Shown: positions 25,236 through 35,203 of the stretch, one piece after another
Layout of the letters: each line of letters starts with the position of its first letter
How positions within the stretch are numbered: the stretch's first letter is position 1
Origin: Sphingobium xenophagum NBRC 107872
Lineage (GTDB): Bacteria; Pseudomonadota; Alphaproteobacteria; Sphingomonadales; Sphingomonadaceae
Direction of reading: 5' to 3'
DNA length: 64,000 nucleotides
Assembly: GCF_000367345.1 (NCBI RefSeq)
Contig: NZ_BARE01000031.1
Span: forward strand, 1-64,000
Program-made: the position numbers and the translations under genes
Notes under the pieces: generated by a model
Databases searched by the model: none
What the model was told of the DNA's origin: nothing
What the model saw: the letters and a program-made list of their open reading frames with translations, nothing else

Positions 25236-25553
25236 TCAATCTTCCGGCGCGATGGTGACGCGCAGGCCATCCAGTGCGTCGGTCAGAACGACCTGGCAGG
25301 ACAGACGGCTGGTGTCGTTGCGATGGTCCGAACTGTCGAGCAGGTCATTTTCATCCTCGCTCATCGCTGGAAGCGAATCGGCAAAGGCGGGGTCGACATA
25401 GACATGGCAGGTCGCGCAGGAGCAGCAGCCACCGCACAGGGCCAGCAGTTCATCAAAGCCGTTGTCGCGGATGACTTCCATCACCGACAGGCCATTGTCG
25501 CCATCGACAGCCTGTTCTTCGCCCGCACGGTTGACCACAATCAGTTTCGGCAT
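25236..25553 (-). CDS. 2Fe-2S ferredoxin, adrenodoxin type
   Basis: 105 residues. The cluster cysteines appear as [10 protein letters not shown] (C-x5-C-x2-C within [19 protein letters not shown]) plus the distal Cys in SRLSCQVVL. The acidic stretch SEDENDLLD is typical of the ISC-type/adrenodoxin group that shuttles electrons to P450s or to Fe-S assembly. Which partner it serves is not shown by the neighbours: an AlkA-like gene divergent and a lipoprotein gene convergent. Confidence 0.9.
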   Translation of the reverse strand: MPKLIVVNRAGEEQAVDGDNGLSVMEVIRDNGFDELLALCGGCCSCATCHVYVDPAFADSLPAMSEDENDLLDSSDHRNDTSRLSCQVVLTDALDGLRVTIAPED

Positions 25554-25630
25554 CTATCCAGTCCCCAAGAATTTTCTTCGCCGCTCTGACGGACAGACGT
25601 CGGGAAATCAAGGGTGGAAGGAAACAACAG

Positions 25631-26248
25631 ATGGTGACGACAGCAGAGACGTTGCGCGGCAGTCTGGACGCCATCGCCGCGATCGAGCCGGGATTTGTCG
25701 CGGCGCTGGCGCGGGTTGGCTATCCTGAGCCGCGCCTGCGGGAGCCGGGCTATGAGACGCTGCTGCGCACGATCGTCGGTCAGCAGGTCAGCGTGGCGGC
25801 CGCAGCGGCGGTGTGGCGCAAGCTGGAGGCGGACCTTGGCGCAGGCTGCGCGCCCGATGCACTTCTGGCGCGCGATCATGACGCGCTGCGTGCCTGCGGC
25901 CTGTCGCGCCAGAAGCAGGGCTATGCCCGCAGTCTGGCGGAAATGGTGCTGAGCGGGGCGCTGGATCTGAACGCCCTGCCCGCCGACGATGAGGAAGCGA
26001 TTGCGCAGCTTATCCAGATCAAGGGGATTGGCCGTTGGTCGGCGGAAATCTATCTGCTCTTTGCCGAAGGACGGCCCGACATCTGGCCTGCGGGTGATCT
26101 GGCGGTGCAGATAGAGGTGGGCCGGATATTGGGCCTGCCCGAACGACCAAGCGAAAAGGCGACCCGCCAGCTTGCCGAAGCCTGGCGTCCGCATCGCGGC
26201 GCCGCCGCCATCATGGCGTGGCATCATTATAATACAGAGGTTTTGTAA
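25631..26248 (+). CDS. DNA-3-methyladenine glycosylase, AlkA-like
   Basis: 205 residues of the HhH-GPD superfamily. The helix-hairpin-helix is IKGIGRWSAEIYLLF, and the catalytic aspartate follows in WPAGDLAVQ. The N-terminal ETLLRTIVGQQVSVAAAAAVW is typical of AlkA/MAG. It removes alkylated bases in base-excision repair. It lacks the extra N-terminal domain of E. coli AlkA, so it is the short form. GGAAGGAA lies upstream; a DUF2188-like gene follows after 3 bp. Confidence 0.88.
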   Translation: MVTTAETLRGSLDAIAAIEPGFVAALARVGYPEPRLREPGYETLLRTIVGQQVSVAAAAAVWRKLEADLGAGCAPDALLARDHDALRACGLSRQKQGYARSLAEMVLSGALDLNALPADDEEAIAQLIQIKGIGRWSAEIYLLFAEGRPDIWPAGDLAVQIEVGRILGLPERPSEKATRQLAEAWRPHRGAAAIMAWHHYNTEVL

Positions 26249-26251
26249 TCC

Positions 26252-26479
26252 ATGTCCCCCACCCTGCCCCATGCCCGCTACATCGTCCTGACCCATGAGG
26301 GCGTGTGGAAAATCAACCTGAACAACACCTATTATGGCCCGTTCGACACGCAGGCAGCGGCGTTGGAGAGTGCGACGGATACCGCGCGCAAGGCCAGCGA
26401 GGGCGGCTATCCAGCCTCTGTCCTGTTGATGAAGGACGCCACCAACTTCGAGACCATCTGGAGCAGCGTGCAGGGGTGA
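26252..26479 (+). CDS. small DUF2188-like protein
   Basis: 75 residues: YIVLTHEGVWKINLNNTYYGPFDTQAAALESATDTARKASEGGYPASVLLMKDATNFETIW. The pattern of a W-x-I strand, an alanine-rich helix and a second strand resembles DUF2188. No signal or membrane segment. It starts 3 bp after the AlkA-like gene stop, so is co-transcribed; function unknown. Confidence 0.6.
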   Translation: MSPTLPHARYIVLTHEGVWKINLNNTYYGPFDTQAAALESATDTARKASEGGYPASVLLMKDATNFETIWSSVQG

Positions 26480-26577
26480 TGCTGCCTGTCGGCCCATCGC
26501 CAAGGGATTCTTGTCGCCTGGGGGGAACCGCGCGGGCAGCGGAGCATTTCTTGTCCTAAATCATACAGGCCCCAGGA

Positions 26578-27012
26578 ATGAGCAAGAGAGTTTTGATAGT
26601 TGAGGACGAGATTTTCGTCGCTTTGGAGATTGAACAGATTGTCGAGGAAACGGGATTCGATGTCAGCGCGATTGCTGCCGATCGTCCGGCTGCGCTGGCC
26701 TGCGCGGAATCCTGCGACATAGCTTTGGTCGACCTCAATCTGCGCGATGGGCCGACCGGGCCGATCATCGGCATGGAACTGGCGAGCCGCTATGGCATTC
26801 GTGTTATCTATGTGACCGCCAATCCGTCGCAAATCGGCGAGGCGTCTGTCGCGGCGCTCGGCGTGATCACGAAGCCGTTTCGTTCGCAAAGCATTTCCGC
26901 CGCGCTGCAACTGGCCGCGGCGGAAGAGCCCGAATTGCACGCCGCAGAGATTGCAGGCTTTATTCCGTTCCTACAGAGCGGCTCATCGAGCGGGTTGGTA
27001 TCCAGAGGCTGA
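26578..27012 (+). CDS. single-domain response regulator
   Basis: 144 residues. A receiver domain with acidic pocket EDE (about residues 9-11), phosphoacceptor Asp in IALVDLNLRD (about 56), conserved Thr in VIYVTANP and Lys in GVITKPF. After residue about 120 only a short tail follows; there is no output domain. Such regulators act as phosphate sinks or protein-protein switches and commonly partner HWE kinases, one of which is encoded convergently with a 53-bp overlap of the 3' ends. Confidence 0.87.
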   Translation: MSKRVLIVEDEIFVALEIEQIVEETGFDVSAIAADRPAALACAESCDIALVDLNLRDGPTGPIIGMELASRYGIRVIYVTANPSQIGEASVAALGVITKPFRSQSISAALQLAAAEEPELHAAEIAGFIPFLQSGSSSGLVSRG

Positions 27013-28486
27013 GTTTCAGACCGTCAGCAGACCAGTCCCGCGCGATCCGCCCGCCCAGCTGCCGCTCCACGCTCAAGGTGATGAGGCGGCTGCCAAAACC
27101 GTCCGGCTGCATCGACTGAACCGCTGGCCCGCCCAATTCCTGCCAGTCGATACGCACATCCGCCCCTTCACGCGCGATATGCAGGGCTATCCGGCCATCC
27201 GGCACCGACAGCGCGCCATATTTGGCGGCATTGGTCGCCAGTTCATGGAATAGCAGCGCCAGAGGCGTTGCCGAGCGATCATCAATCGGCACATTGTCGC
27301 CCGACAGCGCGATGCGCGAGCGATCCCGCGCATTATAGGGCGCGAAAATCTGGTCCAATATGCCCCAGAGCAGCCCCTGCCCCTGCCCGACCTGCGGCGC
27401 GGATTCGGCGCTGTGCGGGCGGACGAAATCATGGGCGCGGCCAAGCGCAAGAATGCGATCGCGCAAATCTTCGGCAACGGCGCCGATTTCCGGGTGCTGG
27501 CGCGCCGACAGGCCAATCAGCCCGGCGATCACCGAAAAGATATTCTTGATCCGATGGGATAGCTCATGCGCGATCATCTCGCGCTCTTCCATCATCAATT
27601 TCTGTTCGTGGATGTCGGTGCAGGTGCCGATCCAGCGCAATATGGTGCCGGCCCCGTCGCGGATCGGCAGGGCGCGGCCCAGCGTCCAGCGATAGTCGCC
27701 GCTATGATGGCGCAGCCGATATTCGATTTCATAAGGCTCGCCGGTTTCCAGCGATTTGCGCCAGCGGCCCCAGGCGCGTTCCTGATCGTCAGGATGGAAC
27801 ATGTCATTCCACCCTTCGCCATCGGTCGATCCGGCCAAGACGCCGGTATATTCATACCAGCGGGCGTTATAATAATCGTGATAGCCGTCGGGCAGGGTCG
27901 ACCAGACCATCTGCGGCATGGTGTCCGCCAAGGTACGGAACATGCGGTCGCTATCGGCAATGGCCGCTGCGTCCTGGCGTTGGCGGGCTATGACATCGCG
28001 GTCGCGACGACGCCCCTCCAGTTCGACCATCACCTGCCGCGCCAGCAGGGTCAGCCCCTGCCGCTGCATCGGGGTCAGATCAGCGCGGGGCTGCGTATCG
28101 ATGACGCACAGGGCGCCCAGCGGCACGCCTGCGCTGTCGATCAGCGGCGCGCCGGCGTAAAAGCGGATATGCGGTGGGCCGGTAACCAGAGCATTGTCCG
28201 CAAAACGCGGGTCCCCGCAGGCATCGGGCACGACGAAAATATCGTCGCCGAGCATGGCCAGTGCGCAGAAGGACACGTCGCGCGGGGTTTCTTCCGCGTC
28301 GAGGCCGGTGCGCGCCAGAAAGCGCTGGCGCGCTTCCTCCACGATGCTGACAAGAGCGATGGGCGCATCGCAAAGCGTCGAGGCGAAGGCGGTAATCTCG
28401 TCCAGATGACGAAACCCGCCGGCATCCAGATCATAGAGTGCCAGAAGCGCCCCACGATCGGTGCCCAGACCGCTATGGTCAGCCAT
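26960..28486 (-). CDS. HWE-family histidine kinase with GAF and PAS domains
   Basis: 508 residues from [15 protein letters not shown] at 28486. Order: GAF (about 25-165, with [23 protein letters not shown]), PAS/PAC (about 180-300, [27 protein letters not shown]), HWE dimerisation helix with phosphoacceptor in [10 protein letters not shown] (His about 311), then the ATPase domain with [11 protein letters not shown] (about 414) and WQE (about 448). No membrane helix, so it senses cytoplasmic cues. Its ATG lies within the 3' end of murA (8-bp overlap), so it is in the murA transcript. It probably phosphorylates the convergent response regulator. Confidence 0.88.
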   Translation of the reverse strand: MADHSGLGTDRGALLALYDLDAGGFRHLDEITAFASTLCDAPIALVSIVEEARQRFLARTGLDAEETPRDVSFCALAMLGDDIFVVPDACGDPRFADNALVTGPPHIRFYAGAPLIDSAGVPLGALCVIDTQPRADLTPMQRQGLTLLARQVMVELEGRRRDRDVIARQRQDAAAIADSDRMFRTLADTMPQMVWSTLPDGYHDYYNARWYEYTGVLAGSTDGEGWNDMFHPDDQERAWGRWRKSLETGEPYEIEYRLRHHSGDYRWTLGRALPIRDGAGTILRWIGTCTDIHEQKLMMEEREMIAHELSHRIKNIFSVIAGLIGLSARQHPEIGAVAEDLRDRILALGRAHDFVRPHSAESAPQVGQGQGLLWGILDQIFAPYNARDRSRIALSGDNVPIDDRSATPLALLFHELATNAAKYGALSVPDGRIALHIAREGADVRIDWQELGGPAVQSMQPDGFGSRLITLSVERQLGGRIARDWSADGLKLSLWIPTRSMSRSVGTE

Positions 28487-29762
28487 CGCTGGCGCGTTCG
28501 ATATCGGCGCCGACGGCGGAGAGCTTTTCCTCCAGCCGCTCATAACCGCGATCGAGATGATAGACGCGATTGACCTGGGTTTCGCCTTCCGCCGCAAGAC
28601 CCGCCAGGATGAGGCTCATCGACGCGCGCAGGTCTGTCGCCATCACCGGCGCGCCGACCAGCCTGTCGACGCCGCGCACGACCGCCGTGCGCCCGTTGAC
28701 CGCGATGTCCGCACCCATGCGCGCCAGTTCAGGCACATGCATGTAGCGATTTTCAAAGATGGTTTCGGTCAGCACCGATGCGCCGTCCGCCATGGTCAGC
28801 ATCGCCATGAACTGCGCCTGCATATCCGTGGGGAAGGCCGGGAACGGCGCGGTTGACAGGGTCAGCGGCTTGAGCTTGCCGTCGGACGATACGCGAATGC
28901 CATCCTTGTGAACGTCCACCTGCACGCCTGCGTCGCGCAGCGCGGCGATGATCGCGTGCATATCCTCCCCATTGGCGCCGATCAGGTCCAGCGACCCGCC
29001 GGTGATCGCTGCGGCGCAGGCATAGCTGCCCGCCTCGATCCGGTCGGGCATGACGCGGTAGGTCGCGCCATGGAGCCGCTCACGACCATGGATGACGAGC
29101 TTGTCGGTGCCGACGCCTTCTATATCCGCGCCCATGGCCAGCAACAGGCGGCACAGATCGACGATTTCAGGCTCACGCGCCGCATTTTCCAGAATGCAGG
29201 TGCCCTTGGCCAAAACAGCGGCCATCAGGGCGTTTTCGGTCGCACCGACCGAGACCACCGGGAAGGTGTAGATGCCGCCGGGCAGGCCGCCGTCGGGCAG
29301 GCTGGCGCGGACATAGCCCGCCGCAATCTCGATAATCGCGCCAAAGGCTTCCAAAGCCTTGAGATGCAGGTCGATCGGCCGATTGCCGATCGCGCAGCCG
29401 CCGGGCAGCGATACCCGCGCTTCGCCCGCGCGCGCCAGCAGGGGGCCAAGCACCAGGATCGAGGCGCGCATCTTGCGCACTATGTCATAGGGCGCTTCGG
29501 TCGATGTGACGCGCCCGGCCCGCATGGTCATGACCCGGCCGAAATCTTCCGGCCTTGCCCCTTCGATCATGGTCGAAACGCCCAACTGGTTGAGCAGATG
29601 ACCAAAGCTGTCGACGTCGGCGAGGCGCGGCAGGTTGCGCAGCGTCACCGGCTCGTCAGTCAGCAAGGCGCAAGGCAGCAATGTCAACGCTGCGTTTTTC
29701 GCGCCAGAGATGGGAAGGCGGCCGTTGAGCACTTTGCCGCCGCGGATGATGATGCGGTCCAT
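28479..29762 (-). CDS. murA: UDP-N-acetylglucosamine 1-carboxyvinyltransferase
   Basis: 427 residues from [26 protein letters not shown] at 29762. The enzyme transfers enolpyruvate from PEP to UDP-GlcNAc, the first committed step of peptidoglycan synthesis. The PEP/fosfomycin cysteine is present in [16 protein letters not shown], so fosfomycin sensitivity is expected. The family C-terminus ([36 protein letters not shown]) is complete. The last bases overlap the start of the HWE kinase gene. Confidence 0.96.
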   Translation of the reverse strand: MDRIIIRGGKVLNGRLPISGAKNAALTLLPCALLTDEPVTLRNLPRLADVDSFGHLLNQLGVSTMIEGARPEDFGRVMTMRAGRVTSTEAPYDIVRKMRASILVLGPLLARAGEARVSLPGGCAIGNRPIDLHLKALEAFGAIIEIAAGYVRASLPDGGLPGGIYTFPVVSVGATENALMAAVLAKGTCILENAAREPEIVDLCRLLLAMGADIEGVGTDKLVIHGRERLHGATYRVMPDRIEAGSYACAAAITGGSLDLIGANGEDMHAIIAALRDAGVQVDVHKDGIRVSSDGKLKPLTLSTAPFPAFPTDMQAQFMAMLTMADGASVLTETIFENRYMHVPELARMGADIAVNGRTAVVRGVDRLVGAPVMATDLRASMSLILAGLAAEGETQVNRVYHLDRGYERLEEKLSAVGADIERASDG

Positions 29763-29949
29763 TAGGTCAGGGTTAATAGCGGCAAACGCGCGCCGTGCAA
29801 GGTAACCCGGCGCCGAATTATGGGGCCCTGCCGTAAACCGGAAACAATTAATCAGACCTTGATCGAGTTTAGTGCGGTTAACCAAAATGCAGCCAAAAGG
29901 CGCTTCGGGCGTTTTGCCATCGTAACGAGAATTTTTAAGAGGTTTATTG

Positions 29950-30681
29950 GTGGTAACGAGTTGTTTCGCAGAAAGGCTGGCCAAGCATGTGCCGCTGTCC
30001 GACGCGGAAAAGGCGGCCCTGGCCCGGCTGGAGGAAAATCCTCGCAAAATGAAGCGAGGCGGGATGATCCAGCGTGTCAATGATACGGTTACCGAATTGT
30101 TCGTGCTGCGCGAAGGACGGGTGATGAGTTTTGTCATCCTGCCCGACGGCAGCCGCCAGATATTGCGCGTCTATTTCCCCGGCGATTTCATCGGGTCGGC
30201 CAGCACCATTTACAGCAAGGCCCCCGAATCGCTGGTCGCGCTGACCGACGTGGTGGTGTGCCCGTTCGACAAGCATGCGCTGCGCCGGTTGCTGGAGGAA
30301 TATCCGCGGGTTGCCGCGCTGTTGTTCCTGCTGTCGAATGCGGAGCGGGTGGCGATGACCGATCGGCTGGCGTCGCTGGGCCGCACATCGGCCAAGGCGC
30401 GGGTCGCTTCCTTCCTGCTCGACATGTTCGACCGGCTGCGGGTGACCGACGACAGCGTCAGCGACAGTTTCGACCTGAAGCTGACGCAGGAGGAGATTGG
30501 CGATTCGATCGGCCTGACATCGGTGCATGTGAACCGCATGATCCGCCAGATGGAACAGGAAGGGCTGATCAGCCGCTCCAACGGTCGCATCACGCTGCAC
30601 CAGATGGGGCGGCTGGAGGAAATCGGCCATTATACCAACCGGCACAAGGATATGGACCTGGACTGGTTGCCGGTCGGATAA
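29950..30681 (+). CDS. Crp/Fnr family transcriptional regulator
   Basis: 243 residues from the GTG at 29950, 7 nt after AAGAGG; a TTG one codon earlier is too close. Cyclic-nucleotide-binding-like beta roll (about 35-125: [33 protein letters not shown]), dimer helix and C-terminal HTH ([28 protein letters not shown]). It lacks the FNR cysteine cluster, so oxygen sensing by 4Fe-4S is unlikely; the effector is unknown. It is divergent from murA. Confidence 0.87.
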   Translation: MVTSCFAERLAKHVPLSDAEKAALARLEENPRKMKRGGMIQRVNDTVTELFVLREGRVMSFVILPDGSRQILRVYFPGDFIGSASTIYSKAPESLVALTDVVVCPFDKHALRRLLEEYPRVAALLFLLSNAERVAMTDRLASLGRTSAKARVASFLLDMFDRLRVTDDSVSDSFDLKLTQEEIGDSIGLTSVHVNRMIRQMEQEGLISRSNGRITLHQMGRLEEIGHYTNRHKDMDLDWLPVG

Positions 30682-30710
30682 AAGCAGGCAGCGCGGCAAA
30701 TGCCGTGCCG

Positions 30711-31277
30711 TTACGCCAGCAATTCGACATCCCAATAGAGCCAGTCGTGCCAGCTTTCGTGCAGATAGCCGGGCGGAAAGGCGCGGCCATGCTCCTGCAA
30801 ATGCCAGCTGGTCGGGCGGATCGGCTGGACGTGGAGTTGCATCCCTGCCTCTTTGGGTGTGCGCCCGCCCTTTTTAAGGTTGCAGGGCGAACAGGCGGTC
30901 GCGACATTTTCCCATGTGGTGCGCCCACCGGCGCGGCGCGGCACGACATGATCGAAGGTCAGATCGCTGGTGCTGCCGCAATATTGGCAGGCGAACTTGT
31001 CGCGCAGGAAGAGGTTGAAGCGGGTGAAAGCTGGATGTTCGGACGGCTTCACATAATGTTTGAGCGCGATGACCGACGGGATTTTCATGTCCAGACTGGG
31101 GCTGTGCACCTGCCGCGCGTAGGAGGCGATGATGTCGACCCGGTCGAGAAAGACCGCCTTGATCGCGGTCTGCCACGGCCACAGGCTCAGCGGATAATAG
31201 CTGAGCGGCGTGTAATCTGCGTTCAAAACCAATGCCGGACAGTTTTCCGGATGCCGTATAAGGTCGGGATGGTACAT
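30711..31277 (-). CDS. HNH endonuclease family protein
   Basis: 188 residues. Two zinc CxxC pairs (CQYCG and CSPCN) bracket the HNH core FDHVVPRRAGGRTTWENVATAC. An N-terminal domain (NADYTPLSYYPLSLWPWQTAIKAVFLDRVDII) is shared by a chromosomal HNH group widespread in alphaproteobacteria that is not tied to phages or restriction. The biological role is unknown. It is convergent with the Crp/Fnr gene and divergent from gluQ. Confidence 0.85.
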   Translation of the reverse strand: MYHPDLIRHPENCPALVLNADYTPLSYYPLSLWPWQTAIKAVFLDRVDIIASYARQVHSPSLDMKIPSVIALKHYVKPSEHPAFTRFNLFLRDKFACQYCGSTSDLTFDHVVPRRAGGRTTWENVATACSPCNLKKGGRTPKEAGMQLHVQPIRPTSWHLQEHGRAFPPGYLHESWHDWLYWDVELLA

Positions 31278-31371
31278 AGAAAGCCTCTACCCCCTTGCCG
31301 ACGTCGCTGATCAACCAGCAACATGACTCCCGCATGACAGCATTAACCAATATCGCCCGTCAAGAGCCTGT

Positions 31372-32286
31372 ATGACATCATCCGTCGCACCACAGCATGT
31401 TGTTACCCGCTTCGCGCCAAGCCCCACCGGGCGGCTGCATGTCGGCCATGCCTGGTCGGCGCTGCTGGCGCATGACATGGCACGAGCGGCGGGCGGCACG
31501 TTCCGCCTGCGGATCGAGGATATTGACGGCACGCGCAGCCGGGCGGAGCATGTCGCGGGGATCATCGAGGATCTGACCTGGCTGGGAATAGGCTGGGATG
31601 GCGAGGTGGTTTTCCAGTCGCGGCGGCTGCCAAGTTATGACGCGGCGCTGGAACGGCTGCGCGACATGGGGCTGCTCTATCCCTGTTTCTGTACGCGGGC
31701 GGACATTGCCGCCAGCACGAGCGCGCCGCATGGGCCGGAAGGGCCGGTTTATCCGGGGACGTGCCGGGGATTGAGCGAGGAGGAGCGGACGCGGCGGATT
31801 GGCGCGGGGGAGGCGCATGCGTGGCGGATCGATATGCAGGAAGCCGTGGCGCGGGCAGGCACAGTGACATGGCAGGCGATGTCCTTTTCTCCGCTGTCAT
31901 GCCCGCAGATGGCGGCACAGGCGTTGCACCAGGCCGAGCCCCTCACCCATGGCGACGTGGTGCTGGCGCGCAAGGACGCTCCGGCAAGCTATCATCTGTC
32001 CTGCACGCTGGACGATGCCGCGATGGGGATCAGCCATGTGCTGCGCGGCGACGACCTGCTGGGGGCGACGGACGTGCATCGCCTGTTGCAGGCGCTGCTC
32101 GACCTGCCCTCTCCAGCCTATATCCATCATCCTTTGCTCGTGGATGCCGATGGCAGGCGCCTGGCCAAGCGAAGCGGGTCGATTGCGCTGGCGGACCTGC
32201 GCGCTCAGGGCATGGGCGCGGCGGCACTGGTCGCTGACCTTAGGGGTGGACGCTTTCCGGTTGGCATCGGGCCTGCAAGCGCCTAG
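31372..32286 (+). CDS. gluQ: glutamyl-Q tRNA(Asp) synthetase
   Basis: 304 residues, a truncated glutamyl-tRNA synthetase paralogue that attaches glutamate to queuosine in the anticodon of tRNA(Asp). The class I HIGH motif is in RFAPSPTGRLHVGH and the KMSKS counterpart is KRSGS near residue 263. The YPCFCTRADI region holds a cysteine pair of the usual zinc site, whose remaining ligands lie in VYPGTCRG. It lacks the anticodon-binding domain, which separates it from GltX. A HIG1 gene follows. Confidence 0.93.
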   Translation: MTSSVAPQHVVTRFAPSPTGRLHVGHAWSALLAHDMARAAGGTFRLRIEDIDGTRSRAEHVAGIIEDLTWLGIGWDGEVVFQSRRLPSYDAALERLRDMGLLYPCFCTRADIAASTSAPHGPEGPVYPGTCRGLSEEERTRRIGAGEAHAWRIDMQEAVARAGTVTWQAMSFSPLSCPQMAAQALHQAEPLTHGDVVLARKDAPASYHLSCTLDDAAMGISHVLRGDDLLGATDVHRLLQALLDLPSPAYIHHPLLVDADGRRLAKRSGSIALADLRAQGMGAAALVADLRGGRFPVGIGPASA

Positions 32287-32296
32287 GTTACAGGCT

Positions 32297-32530
32297 ATGA
32301 ACACCGTCCTTGTCATCGCCCTCATCCTGGCCATGGGCGCAACGCTGTTTGCGTTGATCCGCGGCATCATCTCCTTCCTTCAGGTCACCAAGGAGGAATT
32401 GAACGCGCCCGAAGGCAGCGGGCCAAGCCCGTCGCGGCTCAAACAGAATAAGATGATGCTGAACCGCGTGCTGTTTCAGGCGGCGGCGATCATCATCGTC
32501 GCGATCCTGCTCTTGTCCAAGGGCAATTAG
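32297..32530 (+). CDS. HIG1-domain twin-transmembrane protein
   Basis: 77 residues: TM helix 1 (NTVLVIALILAMGATLFALIRGI), a short loop with the conserved basic segment SRLKQNKMMLNRVLFQ, and TM helix 2 (AAAIIIVAILLLS). This is the hypoxia-induced-protein (HIG_1_N) pattern. Relatives in mitochondria (Rcf1) associate with cytochrome c oxidase, and the alphaproteobacterial proteins may do likewise. It sits 10 bp after gluQ and 8 bp before the adenosyltransferase gene. Confidence 0.85.
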   Translation: MNTVLVIALILAMGATLFALIRGIISFLQVTKEELNAPEGSGPSPSRLKQNKMMLNRVLFQAAAIIIVAILLLSKGN

Positions 32531-32538
32531 CCGATTCC

Positions 32539-33108
32539 ATGGTCAAGCTGAACAAGATCTACACCCGTACCGGCGATGCGGGGACGACCGGGCTTGTCGA
32601 TGGATCGCGACTGCCCAAGCATGCGCCGCGCATGCAGGCGGTGGGCGATGTCGATGAGGCCAACAGCGCGATCGGGCTGGCGATCATTGCAATGGGCGAC
32701 AGGCCGGAAGCGGCCTGGCTGACGACGATCCAGAACGACCTGTTCGATCTGGGCGCGGATTTCGCGACGCCTGTCCCCGACGGTGCGGACGAACCATGGG
32801 CATTGCGGATCATTGCCAGCCAGGTCGAGCGGCTGGAAAACCATATCGACGCGATGAATGCCGATCTGGCCCCGCTCGACAGTTTCATCCTGCCCGGCGG
32901 ATCGCCTGCCGCCGCCGCCATCCACCTGGCCCGTGCGATCACGCGCCGGGCCGAACGCAGCGCAACCGCAGCCGCGACGGACGTGGCCTTGAACCCGCAG
33001 GCGCTGGCCTATCTCAACCGGCTGTCGGACCTGCTGTTCGTGCTGGCGCGCCGCGTGAATGATAATGGCGCTACCGATATCAAATGGGTGCCGGGCGGAT
33101 CGCGCTGA
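32539..33108 (+). CDS. cob(I)alamin adenosyltransferase, PduO type
   Basis: 189 residues. ATP-binding N-terminus KIYTRTGDAGTTGLVDGSR and the conserved VGDVDEANSAIG, SFILPGGSPAAAAIHLARAITRRAER and LNRLSDLLFVLAR segments define the PduO family. It transfers the adenosyl group from ATP to cob(I)alamin, giving coenzyme B12. It is the third gene of the gluQ-HIG1-PduO run; the link among these three is positional only. Confidence 0.93.
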   Translation: MVKLNKIYTRTGDAGTTGLVDGSRLPKHAPRMQAVGDVDEANSAIGLAIIAMGDRPEAAWLTTIQNDLFDLGADFATPVPDGADEPWALRIIASQVERLENHIDAMNADLAPLDSFILPGGSPAAAAIHLARAITRRAERSATAAATDVALNPQALAYLNRLSDLLFVLARRVNDNGATDIKWVPGGSR

Positions 33109-33234
33109 CAATCGCCCCCGTCTGACTCAGCTACGGCACGGCTCGTCCCACCTGGCCAAATTAACCCTGTTTGTTGGGAAAGCATTCAGTCGCCCCCCTG
33201 ACTTTGCGCACCATTCGCAATTACGGGGCCTTTC

Positions 33235-34083
33235 ATGCATTTCTATCTCGCGACGTCATTCATTTTTCCGCGCTCGCTGCGCCTGCGCCTCTTCACCCTC
33301 TGTTTCATCGCCACCCATTTGCCGCTGCTGGGCTATTGTGGCTGGGGGCTGGCGACCGGGCGGATCGCGCTGACCGAATTTGCCGTGCTGACGCTGATGA
33401 CGCTGTTGGGCACAGCGATCGCGCTGATTGGCATGGGGGCGTTGCTCAACCCCATTCATGCGCTGGCGGAGACGTTCAACGGCAAGGCGGATGCCGCGCT
33501 GCCGGAAGTCGGCGACGTGATCCAGACACTCTATGCCGGGGTCCATCGCGCCGCCAGCACGACACGGGCGCAGATCGACGACCTGCATGTCGCCGCGCAT
33601 GAAGACCCGCTGACGGGGGTTGCCAACCGGCGCGGTTTTCTGGCGCAGCTCGACGCCCTGCCCCACGACCAGCGCCGCGGCTGTGTCGCGATCATCGACA
33701 TCGATCATTTCAAGCAGGTCAACGACCAGTTGGGCCATGATGAGGGCGACCGGGTGCTGGCCGCCTTTGCCGACCGCCTGTCCGCGCAGTTGCGCCGCGT
33801 CGATCGGGTCGCGCGCTGGGGTGGCGAGGAGTTTGTGGTTTTCTTTCATGGCGCGGCAGAGGATGAAGCCTGCTGGTCGCTGGCGCGTATCGCCAACCAG
33901 ATGCGGCTGGACCCGATCGGCCGGATTCATGGCCGCCCGATCAGCTTTTCCGCCGGTCTGTCCCGTTGGGCCGGGGATGCGGTGGACGGCGCATTGAGCG
34001 CGGCGGACACGGCGCTCTATGACGCCAAACAGTCCGGGCGCGACCGCATCTGTCGCGCGGGGCCGGTCGTGCAGATGGTGTGA
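33235..34083 (+). CDS. membrane diguanylate cyclase (GGDEF)
   Basis: 282 residues. Two hydrophobic helices (about 18-38 and 47-70), a short linker resembling HAMP (PIHALAETFNGKADAALPEVGDVIQ) and a GGDEF domain (about 123-280). The active site is GGEEF (196-200) and an inhibitory RxxD (RRVD, 187-190) lies five residues upstream, so it should make c-di-GMP and be product-inhibited. PLTGVANRRGF is canonical. No periplasmic sensor domain is present. Confidence 0.9.
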   Translation: MHFYLATSFIFPRSLRLRLFTLCFIATHLPLLGYCGWGLATGRIALTEFAVLTLMTLLGTAIALIGMGALLNPIHALAETFNGKADAALPEVGDVIQTLYAGVHRAASTTRAQIDDLHVAAHEDPLTGVANRRGFLAQLDALPHDQRRGCVAIIDIDHFKQVNDQLGHDEGDRVLAAFADRLSAQLRRVDRVARWGGEEFVVFFHGAAEDEACWSLARIANQMRLDPIGRIHGRPISFSAGLSRWAGDAVDGALSAADTALYDAKQSGRDRICRAGPVVQMV

Positions 34084-34089
34084 CGCCGC

Positions 34090-35148
34090 CTATTCGACGA
34101 CGCGCGCGGTCCAGGTCGTGATCCAGTGCCAGGCGCCGCGACATTCGCCCATGCTGGTCGCCTCGATCAGGCGGAAGCGCTGACCGTCCCAGACATAGGC
34201 TTCGCTGCCGCCGCAATCGCCCAGGCCACGGCCCTTGGCGAAACTGTCCAGCCGGGACTTTTCCGGGCTCCAGCCGACATTGACCAGCATGGGATGGCCC
34301 GCCTCCTCGCTCCAGCCCGGCTTGAAATCGAAAGCGGCAAAGCGAAAGGATCGGCGGCCCGGAACGCCAGTGGCGATGACCGGCACGGACGAGAAATTAT
34401 AGGCGCCCGATCCGCAGGGGACGAGGATGAGGGTTTCGGTTTTGGAGAGGCGTTGCAGGTCCGGCGTCTGATCGCTGCGCATGTCATCAGTGCAGCCGGT
34501 ATATTTGCCGAGCGCGGTCAGTTCCTCACGCCACAGGGCGGCGGGCGCTGGACCGGCTGGGACGAGCGCGCGGCGAATGGCGGGTGCTACGGGCGCGGGC
34601 TTTACAGCCGTCGGGCCAAGCGTGCCGGTCGCCACCAACGCGGTCGTGGTCCCTGCCCGGCCCTGCCGCGCGTCCATATAGCGCAGCGCCGCGCCTGATC
34701 CGGCGAGCGAGGGACGGCCAAGCAGCCTTGCGCCAGCGCGCACCTCCATGCTCGTGCCCCGCGCCATGGCGATGGCGAGCGCAGATGCCTGCGGCCCGCG
34801 GATCGTGGCTTCGCCGTCGCGGGCAATGGCGCTGGCGATCTTGCGGCCATCGACGGACAGGGTGACGTCGGCCTGGCCCTTGCCCTCGCGGCTGATCCAG
34901 ACTTCGGTCTGGGCATCGGGTCCGGCGGCGCGGACGATGCCGATCATCAACGGTATGTCGGGCAGATCGCCGCCTTCGGGCAGCAGCGAGACCGCTTCGC
35001 ATCGGTTGCGATTGTCGCAGCCGATCGTCCAGTCCTTATAGGTTTCCAACCGGCCCGGCTTTGGCGCCTGCGCCACAGCCATTGGCGATCCGAGCGAAAC
35101 CGCCAGCGCGGCCGCGAAAACTGTCTTTGCCCCCATGGGGTTAACCAT
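34090..35148 (-). CDS. DUF1176 exported protein
   Basis: 352 residues with a signal peptide (AKTVFAAALAVSLGSPMAVAQA). The mature part matches DUF1176: KDWTIGCDNRNRCEAVSL with a likely disulfide pair, the central LTALGKYTGCTDDM, and the C-terminal GLGDCGGSEAYVWDGQRFRLIEATSMGECRG with further cysteines. Periplasmic, function unknown. It is convergent with the GGDEF gene and lies upstream on the same strand from nothing obvious. Confidence 0.82.
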   Translation of the reverse strand: MVNPMGAKTVFAAALAVSLGSPMAVAQAPKPGRLETYKDWTIGCDNRNRCEAVSLLPEGGDLPDIPLMIGIVRAAGPDAQTEVWISREGKGQADVTLSVDGRKIASAIARDGEATIRGPQASALAIAMARGTSMEVRAGARLLGRPSLAGSGAALRYMDARQGRAGTTTALVATGTLGPTAVKPAPVAPAIRRALVPAGPAPAALWREELTALGKYTGCTDDMRSDQTPDLQRLSKTETLILVPCGSGAYNFSSVPVIATGVPGRRSFRFAAFDFKPGWSEEAGHPMLVNVGWSPEKSRLDSFAKGRGLGDCGGSEAYVWDGQRFRLIEATSMGECRGAWHWITTWTARVVE

Positions 35149-35203
35149 AATGGATTTATGCGCGCAGCGATAGAGTCAAACGTTGCGGGTAGATAATGAC
35201 CGA

